Assembly (NCBI GenBank): GCA_918026815.1
Contig: CAKJVC010000143.1
Location: 682,001-746,000, forward strand
DNA length: 64,000 nt
Source of the DNA: Chalara sp. BL73
Taxonomy: Eukaryota > Ascomycota > Leotiomycetes > Helotiales
Direction: 5' to 3'
Made by a program: the position numbers and the translations under genes. The notes under the pieces were generated by a model that had not been told where the DNA came from, made no database searches, and saw only the letters and a list, made by a program, of their open reading frames with translations. Within the stretch, counting starts at the first letter, position 1. Every line of letters begins with the position of its first letter. Shown piece after piece: positions 24,422 through 37,640 of the stretch.

Positions 24422-26459
24422 GGTGTTCAGAGAAGCAGTTATGAAGTTGTGCCTGCCTTCTTTAGTTCTGTGTTGATGTGGTTTGATCGTCAATGGATCA
24501 TACCCCTCGTGAACCCGTCTGAGGGTTGATTCAGGTCTGTGGGTGACTTTCGGCAGGGTATGTCACGTTTGAAACTCGAGCCAGCTTAAGCTTAAATTCA
24601 TGCAATGCTTTTCAATGATACAGAATCCTCGAGTACAAAAGTGACAATGTTTGCCAAATCTTTTGCTCATGGCAAGGGTCGGCCACAAGCTGCATCATCA
24701 GGCTGCTGCGCCACTTTTGGAGGTTTTCAGTATAAACTCCCAATTTTTCCGAAATGTGTGAAATAGCTGGTAGATTTTCCAGTTTCATCCGTCATAGGGT
24801 CCTCTACTTAGTTAGAATATGGTGTGAACTATCTTATTCCACTACATTTTTAACATGATACGTGTATACAGATAGAGGGACACAGATAAAAGCGTCCGAT
24901 AAGTAAGTGCCAAGTGAGCACTTGCCGAGCTTCCAGAAGTTCTCTTGTTCTTCCAACGTCTCATTGTGCTTGGCCTGTTTTGATTGCTATTTTGAAATTG
25001 AAAAGGTTTCAAATCGCTTATTACCATGTGAATTTTAAGTATACGAAAGACAGATTACTAGAACCAAGCCGAGCCGAGTTTTATTCTCTTATAAAAGAAA
25101 TGGACGCCTTCAAATGCGCGCAAGGGCAATCATATACTTGGCGATCTCATGAATATCTACTGTCTTACTGATACGCCATGAACAAAATCTGGAGCACCGC
25201 TTTTCTGTTTAATAGCTCCCTAATCCCAGCCCATCGACGCTTACTTATTTTCATTCTTGGTGCGTGTGGTTCTCCAGCCGGGTCTCTTTGTCCCTCACGT
25301 CTGTCACGGTTTGCGACGCGATCCCGCTGGCTTTCAACCTTAATTTGAAGATGTCACCAGTCCCATACGTTACCTGTGGGAGCGTAAGGATACAACATTT
25401 CGAAATCAGATGAATTATGCCAGCCAAGAACAGCCTGGTGTAGGAGAGCCGAGCTTTGACATCTACTGGCATCTTCTTCACTAATGGTTTATTCCGGGGG
25501 CCTAGCAACCACAACCCTTGGTCCCAGTTCGTAATATCGTGAACTGCGTACGAGATTCCAAAGGCTATCTCCTATCTGCCCAAGCGATATATGAGCTTAT
25601 TCAAGATATGATGTGAGCAATAGTCTGATACTTTTCTTGTTTCTGGTTCATCCTTCGACGTAATGGCTGGCTCAGAGCCCAATTCCACTGATTCCTTCCG
25701 TCACCAATACATGGGCAGAGAACCTTCGCCTTGTTCTCGAAGAAGGACTCAATGCTCCTTGCTAGCTACACCTAGACTCACAACCTCCTTCACCACTCTG
25801 TGATGTCCAACTGATATCAACAGCGCCAGGCACAGGCGATGAAGGGAGTGGCCATGTTGGATAATGGATAGAAGAGAGAAATTCTTGATGAGTTAGACGA
25901 TATGGACCGGGTCATGATGGAGAGGAGCAGGGAAAGATAGCTCCGTAAAACCGGTGATATGCAGGGGGCGGAAATACTCCAATAAGATCAAATGGAGATG
26001 CTTTGGTGACGCTGATGACTATACGGAAATACCATTAATTTGATAACAGATTTATCACGTACATGTTAAAAATATAAGAAAAATTAATACATAAAGTCTT
26101 TTGTAATGCTTGAAAGGCTACATATTTTATTACTTTAAACCGCCCAACGGCAAGCCAGCTGCTGTTTCCACGTTACGATCTATTTGGCCAAGGCCATACC
26201 CACGTAATGTAGTTAAGGTTCTTATCCCTCGCTCTCAGCAACAGATCGGGTGTTTGCCAGGGCTGTTGGTTAGAGAACTAGGCAACGGCTCTCGGTTAGC
26301 TGGGTTGAGATGATGTATATCTTTGGCTGGGGATTAGGGCTACTCTGCGAGTTCCCGTTCCCCTTGGCTACCCATGGGAGGTCTAAAATCTGACATCGCA
26401 GTGCATTCACAGGCTCTTGTAGTATAGTAGTAATATTATTAGAAAACGGCTGTTGAAAC
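24422..26459. other. Intergenic, no intact gene
   Basis: The first part is the RhoGAP promoter. The rest contains only short frames with no family features. The stretch around 26030-26110 is AT-rich. I cannot exclude an old decayed gene around 25250-25950, but nothing identifies it. Confidence 0.5.
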
Positions 26460-28922
26460 TTAGATTAAGACTATATTTGAACCACCGTCGAATAACGATG
26501 TCCCCCTCAAAGCTCCTCCCCCATGCATACTCCCATGAACATATGCTTGAGCCACAAAACGATAGCGTGTATTCCCGTTTGGCCGTAATACTAAAGGAGT
26601 GGAGGCCCCGGCCAGGACCCATACCTCATCACCTATCCTCGCCGATTCGAGCACCGTACCAATATGACCCTGGGTTGTGGTGAAAAGAGATTTGCCCATA
26701 CATGCCGCCAACATTCTGTTCCTCACTGCAACTCTTCGAGGGGTTGCATAGACCAGCTCGGCTACCCGCCGAAATACTACGCGGCAAAATTTATCATATT
26801 TCTCTGGATTTTCCCAGTGATGACCATTATTCCAGTGCAGTCCAAGCTTCTTCATGTATACTCTGAACCCAGGCGGATAGATAAATTCCTTTTTATCATA
26901 CTGATAGCATCCTTGTAGCTTTTTCCAGTCTGTATAATCTTGCCCGATCCTATCTCTCAAGAGCTCCCAATCGATAATGCCTGTGTTAGAGAAAGCTTTC
27001 ACCTGAAGACTATGATCCATTGCCATTATCAGATTTGTATAAATAATCAACTCCATGTCTGCGAGAATATCTTCACCGCAGTAATTCGGTGCTGGGTGTT
27101 GTCCGTTAATACAGTCGGTTAGCAGCGTCCTCCACAAAATCTCAAACCCTGACTGATGCGTGATAGAAGGTTCATCATTCTCGGCCTGCTCATGCTCCCA
27201 ATTGGTGTATTGAAGATTTTGTAGCTGTGTGAAGCATTGTTGCATATTTTGGCAATTTGCAGGCTCCCGAGAACAGGAAATTTCAGCGGCCGCCTGTAGA
27301 ACTTGAATAGATCCTTCTCCGATGTCCAAAATTTCTATTGTGTCGTACGAACTTTCACTCCCTGACATGGATACAAAATAACTTTTGAAACAGTGTAATA
27401 ATCCAATTTCTCCCAGTCTGATCCCACGTACTTCTAACTCATCGTTTGGTAGATAGCGAATATGAATTGGGCCGAGCGGATAATTTGCCAACCATTGATG
27501 CGGCGCAGAATCCAGTTTGTTATGTTTTATATCCGCACTGAAGTCCGGTACCCAAGAGGGCAACGATTCGATGTTAGTCAACGACTCGTCCTCTTTCAAA
27601 TGCAAGTACCCCAGGTTCCTAGAGGACGATATGATAAACTTAGTTGACTCAATATAAGCGTCTCGCGGTGACTTCCGGTAATCGGGAACAAACTCGTGCT
27701 CCTTAAATGCTCCGCCGACAAATTCTTTTGACAACCCTATGAATGCGTAAATCTTGTCTAGTGGATCTGTTGCACGGGTCCTTCGGAACATTCTAAGCAA
27801 TATATGTAGAGGATATGGCTGTCGCTCTACTCCGGCAGGTAGACGAACAAGCGCATCTACGGCATCTATGCCCATGCGGAGCCTTATGTCGGCTATCTCC
27901 AAGAAGAAGTGCTTGTTGAAGTGTTCCAGGTAATCGGATCAAACTCCTAAACCCCCAAGTCTCAATCCTTTGTCTCCACTTTCAGAATGATAGTTCGTGA
28001 TATAATAAATCTGATCAAGCCATCCGGATTGTTTGAGGAATTCCAACAAGCGCGCAAAGGAGGTGAAACCCCATGCGTGGACGCCAGAAAAAAGAGTAAC
28101 CGCCTTTGCAAGTCCAACCTCTTGCACTATCCAAGCTCTTTGAAACCAGGACCTGTTGAGGAAAGTATATAATGCAATCCACTGCCTTCCTGATATATAG
28201 GGAATGCCAAGGAATTCGTAGGTATCCTTGTACATAATCCTAAGGGACTGATATGCTTCGGGTTTGCCTATGTCCAGAGTCGAAAGAGAGAGGAGTACAT
28301 TCCATGCGGCGTTCTCGGACTCATCCTCACCTCCCAGCCAAACATGAACATGTTCCGCTTGCTTATACAGTCGAGCCATCAATTGGACTTTCTTACTGCG
28401 TTCTGAGAGATCCTCTTGATTGATGCATAATTGGTCGATCCATATATATTCCGTACAGGGGTGGTCATCGCCTTCTGCTTTTCTAAATTTTATCTTCCCG
28501 AGTTGACGATCACCTACAAGGGCAGCGATTCCCCGTGCCTTCAGGGTATACCTGCAACGTAGGGACAAAAGGGCAGTGTAGAGATTTGTCGTAATTGAGG
28601 CCTGCTGGTTATTGCAGTATATGTTGAATGCCGGGGCTGACCATAAGCCCGGTGACGACGCATCCCCTTTCTGGGCATAAAAGCTATCCAGTGGATTGCC
28701 CCACGTATAAGATAGTGCATCATACTGTGGGAATTCGTCAAGATCCTTTTGGATTAAAGAGCAGTGGATCGGTTGGTGCATATCACTCTTATTGTCCCAT
28801 TTGTCCATAGGGTGCACCTTCAGCAGTCGAATTGAAGTCGGCGTTGGCAGTGGGTCGTAGTTAATTAGATGAACTTTTTGACTTTCGCAGCCCTCCGGGG
28901 GCTTAATTAAATGCAAGTTCAT
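26460..28922 (-). pseudogene. HET-domain gene with one in-frame TGA stop
   Basis: The first open frame (28922 down to 27939) encodes 327 aa with a HET domain: YDALSYTWGNP at 67-77, YIWIDQLCINQED at 159-171 and RSWFQRAWIVQEV at 257-269. It ends at TGA 27939-27941. The same frame continues without interruption to 26460 for another 492 codons, including ADIRLRMGIDAVDALVRLP and LLRMFRRTRATDPLDKIYAF, the 'DpRDkiyAllGl' motif that normally follows the HET core. HET proteins trigger heterokaryon-incompatibility cell death. The single stop makes this a recent pseudogene, a truncating allele, or a gene needing readthrough. A weak 48-nt intron (27897-27944, donor GTTTGA) would also remove the stop in frame. 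Confidence 0.85.
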
Positions 28923-30853
28923 TGGTACAATATTCGGGTTTCTCCCAGATAACGGATTGGAGCCAAAAAAGGCTGCAGGCCGCCTTTCGATCGGTTTGAC
29001 TTTTAACCTGTCCTTACAGAATAATAATTATCAATATTATTCGGATTCGCTGCAAAAATTTGGTTTCCAGATCCAAGACCTACCGAACGTGTGGAATACT
29101 CTTTATGTTCGATTCGCTCGATGCCAATTACCCTTCAAGTCGTAATCGATGAATGAATCTGGAGAGATATGTGACTGTCGTTCTGGCCTGTAGAAACAGG
29201 CTCCCTCCGGAAGAGATCCCCTACGTTCATCAAAGGAGAGAGTCAGCAGAAGTAGCTTATGATGGGTCCTATCCGCTAACTAATATGTATATCCAGAATC
29301 AGGCAGATGGTTACAATGTATTGAAAGCCAAAGGGGAGCGATTCATCTGAGGCTTATAGCAGGAGTCTGATATCCGGATCACTTTGAAGCGAGCAGACCT
29401 ATTTGGGATCTTAAGGGGATTGCGTCGAAGACTCGTTCGAAGGCAGTCGTTATGACGAGGCTGGCAGCACTACTTCAGAATGGTAAGAGGAAATGTGCAG
29501 GAATAGTGAATCCGGGTAAGTTCTAAAGACGCATAGAGCCGCCTTGTTAATAAGTAAATAAATATGATAAGTCAAAAGAGAAGTAATACACTGAGAAGTG
29601 CGTATGGCAACGTTAAGCCTAGCTGTTAACACTAGTCTCATTGAGGCTTCAGAGCCATGCACGTGACGCACATTACATTACATTTATAACAACTACAGGA
29701 TCGTATACATGTTTAAATTGCAATTCGAGCTAGAACGGCGGAGTTGTAATTAGGAGCTTAGCCAACTGTAACCTAAAATATAAAACTTTGGCACAAGAGA
29801 ACCCAGAGTAGGGGCTATACCCCCCAGCCTCACAAAAAAAAGCCAATATCAAAAATACAAACTACCCTGGGCAACAGACAAATCCAACGCATTCCCATAA
29901 TCAGCACCGCATTGGGTTTAAGTTATAAAGGGGCAACGAGAGCACTATCATCCTACGCATCTGTAACCTGATATCTCTATCTAGACGGCAACGCCAAGGA
30001 CAAATATCCATACAGCTTGTGCTACACCAAGTTCACCTACAAGAGGAAGCCTGCATGTTCTAGCGAGTGCGTACTGTAGCTCGAGTCCTGCCTGGAAACC
30101 TGCTAAATGTCCGCTGCCAGCACTTACCCCCTTCTTGCATGCCAGCAAGCGCTGCTCTTCTACGCTTCTCATGCGCGAGCGTCCCGGCTCACTCCAAGTT
30201 GCTTCGCCGTTCCGACGCGGTTCCTCTCAAATCCACCATGCGAGGATTTCACTTAAGACCGTATATTTCCTTTTTAAGGCGCATCGAAGTAATCAGCGTT
30301 GAAGTGGGATGCCGTGGCGCATATGATCGTGGTGATTGGTCAAGCCCCAACCCTGCTGACTGAAGCCCTATGCCACAAGCGCATGATTCATGTGAACCTG
30401 CAGCGGAGGCCCCAATGACAAGTTGAGATCAATTGCGTGGGCTGCTGCATTGAATCTTGGAAACCCGAGGGGCGGCTGGGGGGTGGAGTTAAGTATTGCC
30501 AGAGCGAGCGTGTGTGGGCGGCGGATCGGATTTGCGACCCCATCCTCCGTCTGTCAAGAACCTGTTCTGGGAAAACAAGGCAAGGCGAGGTTTGATATGG
30601 TGGAAAGTAAATTCAAGAAGGACTTAGCACTGGCTAGAGATGGACAGCCCGCCGAAGCAGCGGTCCAAAAGATGCCTTATTCCCGAGGGTGGTTTTGATT
30701 GCGGTAACAGCCCTGCTCGTAGGAACCCGGTATGGAAATAACCTAGACCAGATGGCCAGGTATAAGAGAAATGGAAATCTACCGCCTATCGCTCAGATTA
30801 CCTTCCTTCATCACTCCACCTAATTCTTTCTTATCGCGGTTCTAATTCTCAAA
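28923..30853. other. Intergenic, no recognisable gene
   Basis: Short frames only. The region just upstream of 30854 contains the probable promoter of the dehydrogenase gene, with a pyrimidine-rich leader ending CTCAAAATG. Confidence 0.5.
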
Positions 30854-32043
30854 ATGTCAACCATTAAGACTTTCCACCAAAAATCATAGTACGTGATCCC
30901 TCCTTGTCCCTCTTATCCCGGCGAGCACAGCATAGACATCAGCATATATAGGACAAGAACTGACCATAAGCTCATAGCCCAGCCATAGATCCGTCATCGC
31001 CAGGAAACTCCCAGGCCGGAAAAACGATCTTGATCACGGGGGGATCTACCGGAATCGGTTTCGCCATCGCCTCAGCATTTCTGCGTGCATCCGCCGCTCG
31101 CATCATCGTCACTGGCCGGCGGGCGAATGTTCTAGAGGCGGGCGTGAAGAAGCTTGAGGCGCTCAAAACCGCAAGCTCCACCACCTCCATCTTATCCCGC
31201 GTTTCTGAGATCGGGGATCTAGCTAGTTCCAAGGCTTTGTGGAACGGCTTGAAGGACGAGGGGATCGAAGTCGATGTGCTGATCTTGAATGCCGCCAGTT
31301 TGGGGAATGGAGGCGTGAGCAGTGGCTTGGAGAAGGTCTGGCAGGGGTATGAGACGAACGTTCTCGGGAACCTGACGATGGTTGATGCGTTTCTTGCGCA
31401 CAGCCCTGGGAAGAAGGGAAAGGTACGTCGACGCTGTTCATCGGACCATCCTGTCCGTTTCCCAAGTGCAGAAGTCACACGTGGCATCCCTATATTCCAC
31501 GAATGAGCCTCAAAGTAGTTTCTGGAGCTTGAAGCATGAACGACTAACATACTGATGCAATTTGCAGGTCCTAATCAACATCTCCACAGCAAACGTCCAT
31601 CTCTTCCCCACACCTGCACAGTCTATTTACTCAACCACCAAAACAGCGTTCACGCACCTGCTCCAGCACTATTCGGCTGAGATTCCGGTTGAAGAGTGTC
31701 AGATACTGAGCGTCCACCCCGGACGCATCTTTTCGGATTCGGCGAAAGAGGCTGGGTATACAGAGCATACCCTTCCATGGGACTCCGGTACGATCTTATC
31801 AATTTCATTTCCCCTGATATGTAGGGCATAGACTAACCATCTACAGCGGATCTTCCAGGGTCGTGGTGTGTCTGGGCGTCGACTCCCAAGGCTGCATTCC
31901 TACACTGGCGCTTCGTATGGTCGCATTGGGACGTAGATGAACTCCAAGGGTTGGCGGACAAGTTTGAGCATCCGGGCTTCCTCAGATTGGGCCTGCAAGG
32001 TATTGAACCGGTGGGCTTGATGGAGTACTTCTCGATGACCTGA
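30854..32043 (+). CDS. Short-chain dehydrogenase/reductase (SDR)
   Basis: Four exons, 30854-30888, 30978-31422, 31568-31787 and 31847-32043, with introns of 89, 145 and 59 nt, give 298 aa. The Rossmann cofactor motif TGGSTGIG is at 32-39, preceded by GKTILI. The catalytic YSTTK (Y181, K185) follows a serine in INIST at about 166. The glycine-rich start and the R-rich loop (VTGRRANVLEAG) suggest NADP(H) preference, which is inference. The N-terminus (KTFHQKSYPAIDPSSPGNSQ) is typical of a fungal clade of SDRs with unknown substrates. No neighbouring genes suggest a biosynthetic cluster, so the substrate cannot be named. Confidence 0.9.
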
Positions 32044-33340
32044 GCTCTGGTTTTGTTTTCACGGCCGCACGTGTTCGTCTTGTAAATTGAATGCAGTTTG
32101 GAGGGAGAAAGGAGAAGCGGGAATTGTGAAGAAGGATAGATGGTTTTGTTTAAATGTAGCAAATGCTTTGTCAGCTGATCTTTGAAACCTCCGTCTTAAA
32201 TCGTCTTCTGCTATCGTGCCTTGCGAACATCTCCTTCTTGGTCTTTATATCATGTGGCCCTATAGGTTTTGATGTTACCTTCATGGCTTTTGGAGAACTC
32301 GCCATGGTTGTCTCATATGCCGTGTTGAGCAACTATTTTAGCTTGGGTACGCCTATTCTAGTATTGCCGAAGGCTGTGGGGCTCAAACCCTCAGCAAGAC
32401 CTCACATACTAATTGCAAGATTGTCAAACATCGCCAAGCCAAACAATGTTGAAGATAATAGAAACTAGGATGCTTGTGATGGTGGCGAACGCGTTCTATT
32501 CTGCTGATCCCATGATTAGCACGCAAACCAGATCCTAACAACCTACCGCAGGTACTGAAAGTCACGAATCTATTATGCAAAATATCCCAAGACGGGAACT
32601 GAGTTTTCAAACGCCTTTCCCATTAATTTAATTTGGCAAGACGGAAACGCGCGCACACTCCCCAGCTCCTCCCCGCCCTAGACCGCAAAAGCAAAAGAAA
32701 GAAAAAGCGGCAAGCGGGACCCAGGAACTCAAAGCCGTTCAGCGGCGAGTTTTACAAAGAAAGGGACTCCTTATTCACAAATATCCTCCCGTGCCCTATC
32801 CAAGCAAACTGATCAGAGCCACAAGTCATCCCTCGCCCACTCCCGAAAAGAACCTTCGGATATATCAACAGGGTCTATATGTCCGAAGGTGTTAGAAGCT
32901 TCACCAAAGTTTCCCTGCCCACCTTGCAGGGGAATGCAGCAATCCAGTACACACGAGGAAGCGAAGAAAATATGTCAAGTTTGTTTGTTGTAACGGGGTA
33001 TCGGCGAAATGAATAGATGTATGTAAAAGCTGGGAGAGGGCGAGGCAGTGGTCGTGGAACCAGGAAAATAGCATTGAGGATGTTGGGGGTCATGAAAAAT
33101 TGTGTCGTGTAGAGGTACATATTTTCATCAAGCCGTTGAAATGTCCATGCGGACAGCGAAAAATGTGGGTTTCCGTATTCAGAGAAAGGTCGAAATCGAT
33201 CGGAGAAATTGACAAGCGCACATCATGAGGGGGTTGTTATCCAGCCATTGCCATTCCTACTGCACGTGGTTCTTATCGTATCTTTGTTTATCGCAACAGA
33301 GAGAATGTGGAGGTCAACAGACAACCCCGCCCAAGCTGGA
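32044..33340. other. Intergenic between convergent genes
   Basis: No gene recognised. Around 32640-32800 is purine-rich. This includes the 3' flanks of the dehydrogenase and the GPI-anchored protein gene. Confidence 0.55.
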
Positions 33341-33688
33341 CTATAGAAGCGCAGCGGCGACCATAACGAAAAGGCCAACGCTTCCGGCATACATGGAGTT
33401 GAGAGAGGATGCAGCGCCAAGCCCCAAGTTGCCAGGGAGAGGTGTAGAAGTCGCAATTTGCGATGTTGGGGCGGCGGTACTGAGCACCGGCGAGGTATAC
33501 TTTGAAGTTGTTCCGATGGCAGTGTAGGAGGAATTTGCATGGATAGTCGAGGTGACGGATGCGACCACTTCAGAAACGGTGATGGTCTTGGTCAAGGTTG
33601 CCGTGGAGGTGAGGGTGGTGGTGGAAGAATCTTGCGCGAGCGCAAGGAGGGGGAGAACGGCGAAGGATGCGAGAGTTCGGAGATGCAT
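33341..33688 (-). CDS. Small serine/threonine-rich GPI-anchored surface protein
   Basis: A single exon encodes 115 aa. Residues 1-18 (MHLRTLASFAVLPLLALA) are a clear signal peptide with cleavage after ALA. The mature part is dominated by Ser/Thr/Val/Ala (TTTLTSTATLTKTITVSE), a target for O-mannosylation, with one N-glycosylation sequon (NSS). A C-terminal hydrophobic tail (VGLFVMVAAALL) after a small-residue region with LGAASSLNS fits a GPI-attachment signal. It is likely a cell-wall or plasma-membrane mucin-like protein. There is no catalytic domain and no cysteine-rich effector pattern. The family cannot be named. Confidence 0.82.
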   Translation of the reverse strand: MHLRTLASFAVLPLLALAQDSSTTTLTSTATLTKTITVSEVVASVTSTIHANSSYTAIGTTSKYTSPVLSTAAPTSQIATSTPLPGNLGLGAASSLNSMYAGSVGLFVMVAAALL

Positions 33689-34718
33689 TTTGAAGTTTGT
33701 GTTATTGCTTCGTAAAGAATCTGTGCATATGCGACCGAGATTGGGAGATATGGAGTGTATAAATGCGATCGATCTGCGAAGAGATGTCTGGCAGATTCAA
33801 CGATGATGTCTCTCGTTTGGGGAGGACTTGTTCGTAGGTATCGTAGATTGCGACGAATGGTCTGGACGACTTGAAATTGTTTTGATTTTGAAGGAGCGTA
33901 ATGAGTACGACGTTCTTGCGTTGTATTCGATATATCTTTCAAAGACGGATGGTAGACTTTGCCAACGAAGTCTGATGGGTAGTGGTGGTGGTAGGAAGGG
34001 GAGGTAGGTGGGTGGGTGGGTAGAAAGGGTGGTTCAAGTAGGGACCGTGAGTAGGATAAGAGAGTACAGCAGGGCGGGCAGAATCGTGGAGGAAGGTTGA
34101 GATGTGGAGTAAGGCGACCGGACCAAGTCTGACATGAACAGGGCTAAAATTGCAAAAAAAGGTTCGCGGAAATTTGCCCAGGCCCAGGCCAAGTCTGTCG
34201 AAAAAAAATAAAATAAAAAAGTCCAAACAATGGTGGAGGCAAAGGTGGACGGGAACAGAATTACAGAGGAATGACTCAAGAAAAGAATGAAACTGGGGAT
34301 TCTTCGATGCTTCGATTTGTTCGTTAAGGTTTCTAAGTTAGTGTACTATCTTTTCTTTCCCTTTTTTCTTCTTCTTCTTCTTCTCCCTTCCTGTGTGGTC
34401 TCGCTGGCTGCATCCATCCTGACTCAACAAACTACCAACAAACTTTTTACAGAGTCTTCCTCCTCCTCCTCTCGGCAGAGTGGCGTATATAGGAGGTGGT
34501 TGTCGTCCTCGCCCAGCGGTTATTCTTCAAATAAATTGGTTATTTCCAGCCAGCAATTTCAGCGCTTACCGGCCAGTATGTGTGTCGTCCCCAGTATTGT
34601 TTGCTAGGGGTGGTGGTTCTGCTCAGTGTCTCCCTCCAGGAGAGTGCTTCAGGCCGTTCTGACGGGCTGTATAGGCTTCCCCATGCCCTAAAATACCTCC
34701 ATCGTTCAATGCCTTTTT

Positions 34719-34731
34719 GGGGGGGGGGGGG
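34719..34731. repeat. Poly-G run followed by GTG repeats
   Basis: Thirteen consecutive G, then about five GTG/GGT units to 34755. It could adopt a quadruplex-like structure and is prone to sequencing-length error. Confidence 0.9.
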
Positions 34732-35046
34732 AGATGGAGTGGTGGTGGTGGTGATTCCTGATGGATGATTACCTTTTTTTAATCTTAAAAATTGCATCAT
34801 CCTTGCTCGGTTGAGCAGACGCGTCATGTCTTATTGGTCGCCTTTTGTCGGTGGTACCTGATCTAAACTTAATCCGTGGCTGGTTCCTGAATTGCCAAGA
34901 ATTGCCAGCGAAACGACTGGGTTCCCTTTGGCTGGCGCTTCTGCAGCACAGCACTGTAGATCGATACCTTGGTACTACAGTACGGTACAGTAAAGAGGAA
35001 CCCTAAACACAATCCAGTATAACATCCCCATCTACTCACTCCATCG

Positions 35047-35070
35047 TCATCATCATCATCATCATCATCA
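35047..35070. repeat. (CAT)n microsatellite
   Basis: About eight consecutive CAT/ATC triplets in a non-coding stretch. Confidence 0.95.
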
Positions 35071-36785
35071 CCATGTTTGCCCCCCCCATGAAATATTATT
35101 TGATGACCTGTCACTTAATCCCACTGTTCAATCTGGCTCGAAGCCCCCCTGACATTACGACACGTGTGCGCGGGTACTCACATTGCGTGGGTTGCCAGGC
35201 CCTTCATGCCATGACTGCCAGTAGTTTGGTGCCACACCAAGCAACGTATTTCCCACGATGCGGAGATTGAGCGCACGAGTGCAATCCTGTCCTGTAATCA
35301 CACATGGACCCTGACGAGATGAGATCATACTGTATCTACTCTCAATAGACACGCATCCATGGCGGCACAACGTTCATCTCCCCTTATTATTGGTCTCTTT
35401 AGCCGTCTGACGCCTTCTTGTTTCAGACCCTCGATGCTTGGGTGCTTGGGCTGCTAGAGAACAACCACAAATTCCTGTCGCTGTATCAAAAGCCTCATGT
35501 TCAGCCTATTTCGAACAATGCCTCATATCTCCCGCAAAGTAGCATATCAATCTTAGCCTGAACAGCTTAATCATTCTGCGCCGTACCTAGGCTCGCTCAA
35601 TCTTCAAGCTCTAAAGTATCCGCAAGATTTGTTGTCAACAACACACGGACGCCAGTTCGACCGGGGCTAGGTTGTACACTCAATTTCTGGGTCGCCAAAA
35701 ATACCGTCTCATCTTGAGAGATCCAATTTATCGGGTTTGTGGCCTAGCAGTTGGTGTTCGACCGCCTCCCGTGAGCGGTAACACGCACCGCGCAACTCAA
35801 ACAAAAGCTGCATCAGAAAAAGGCCACACCCGCAGAACTGTTTGCTTGGAAGCAACGACGCAACCCTTTTCTGTTCGGATTTGAACTACCATTTGCAGAC
35901 TCGCGCTGGTTTGATCATCAGATAAAGTTGTTTTCTCAGCAATCGTGTTTCTAAGAAAAGGGGGAAGCACGTGACGTAGTTGCATCCTTTTATGCGTTTT
36001 CTCCTTTTTTTCTCCGCCGATTCAATGCAATGTTGTTTGGTTTCTATGCTAATTCCATTGCCAGAGAAGAGTTTACAGCCAGGGTTGTTGCGCTCTATCC
36101 TCCGTTGTGCCCCATAATAAGTGTATGGTATCCCTAATCCAGTTTTCTCTCTTTGAATCCAGAACATTTACTCTCTTCGTCTATCCAGGACAAGTGAACC
36201 TGGATGATGGACCACGATACACCATTTATCCTGGACTTCAAGCAGGTATGGATCAAGGGATCAGTGTAATATATAATATTAACGCTGCTAAAAACAATTT
36301 GGCTCCAAGTTCTCCATGATATCTTCCCCATGTCTTTACATCCTTCAGATTCTTTACGCAACGAAAGGCAGCTACTTGCATGAAATCATGGTTTGATTGG
36401 TTATCAGGAAGCATAGTAGCCGCATAACATATGTAGCTCATGCTGTGAGCATATAAGCGGACCTCATCACTCGCCCTTGTGGCACCCTACTTCTCCAGTG
36501 GACAAAGAAAGGTGTAGAAGAATTATATAAGCAAGACAGTGTTTAGCTATCAATGAAGAATATATCAATAACTAGCAAAGTGATTAATCTGAGATTTTAA
36601 AAAGTTCATCGACAGCAATTAAATACTGATAAACAATTATTATTCCTCATTTTTATAAGAATTTGCCGCTGTTAACTTAATTGTAACGAGTATTCTAAGG
36701 CGTCGGTTAATTTTAGGCAGCTTTTTATGTCCATCGGCAACCTGCTTGTACACTACATCTCGGTACGGCGCCACCGGGACCATGA

Positions 36786-37640
36786 AGACGCGCAACAAAA
36801 AATTTGCGTTGTTTCAATTTCGGAATTTGATTCGTTGGTTTATGAAGGGAAGATCTGTTGCCAGCTCTAGAAATCCCATCGATATGGTCAACGGAAAAGT
36901 GCAGGATTACCAAAAGAAAGCGCGTTATGCAGACTGCGCCATCTGAAGGCTGAAGTGCAGCAATGTGTGTATCTTCAAGTGCATATATTTGTCCCACGTC
37001 GCTGGAGTAGCACGAATTGCAAGCGGGAGGGTCCACGTATGGCAATTTAATCACCGGAGTTTCTTTCTATGCCTTGCTCTTCTGCCTCGGTCAGCATAGA
37101 GCTATTACAGCTCCTTCAGCTTGGCATCTACCACATCAAGATTTTCCAACTCAACTCTCGAGCCTCTTGCCTCACCACGGGTGGCAGCATATTCTCGACA
37201 TGCAACAAGAAATCGATCGACATTCGATAGGCCAACTATAAGAAAGCAGCTTGGCTCGAATCCAATCAACAGCTTCTCCGCCATCCACGTTTGCACAGCA
37301 TCACGGCCATCCCGCTGATGTACTACATTGTTCCACAATGCGCCACACTGTGTAACACTGTGCAACACCCATCTCCCAAACAGCTCTCCTCTCCCTATGT
37401 TCCTTGTACAGCCACATGAAGGGCAACACCTAGCAAGATCCCCCGTCCTAAGAATTAAGTGGCTCATCTAAGCGGGCGAGAAGATGCCGGCTCGGACACA
37501 ATCCGATGCTGTCCCCGTCACCTCCCTGTCGGCCCGACATGCAACAGGAAACGGCGTTGCACAACGATTGCCATCTGATTCGGCAGCCGAGAATATGTGT
37601 GAAAGATAGTTGCCGGTATTTGCGACGTGCAACAAAAAGA
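36786..37640 (+). repeat. Four dispersed copies of motif GACRYGCAACARRAA
   Basis: Copies begin at about 36786 (GACGCGCAACAAAAA), 37197 (GACATGCAACAAGAA), 37536 (GACATGCAACAGGAA) and 37624 (GACGTGCAACAAAAA), all in the same orientation. A fifth related copy is at 15821 (GACATGCAACAAATA). Their function is unknown. Confidence 0.6.
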
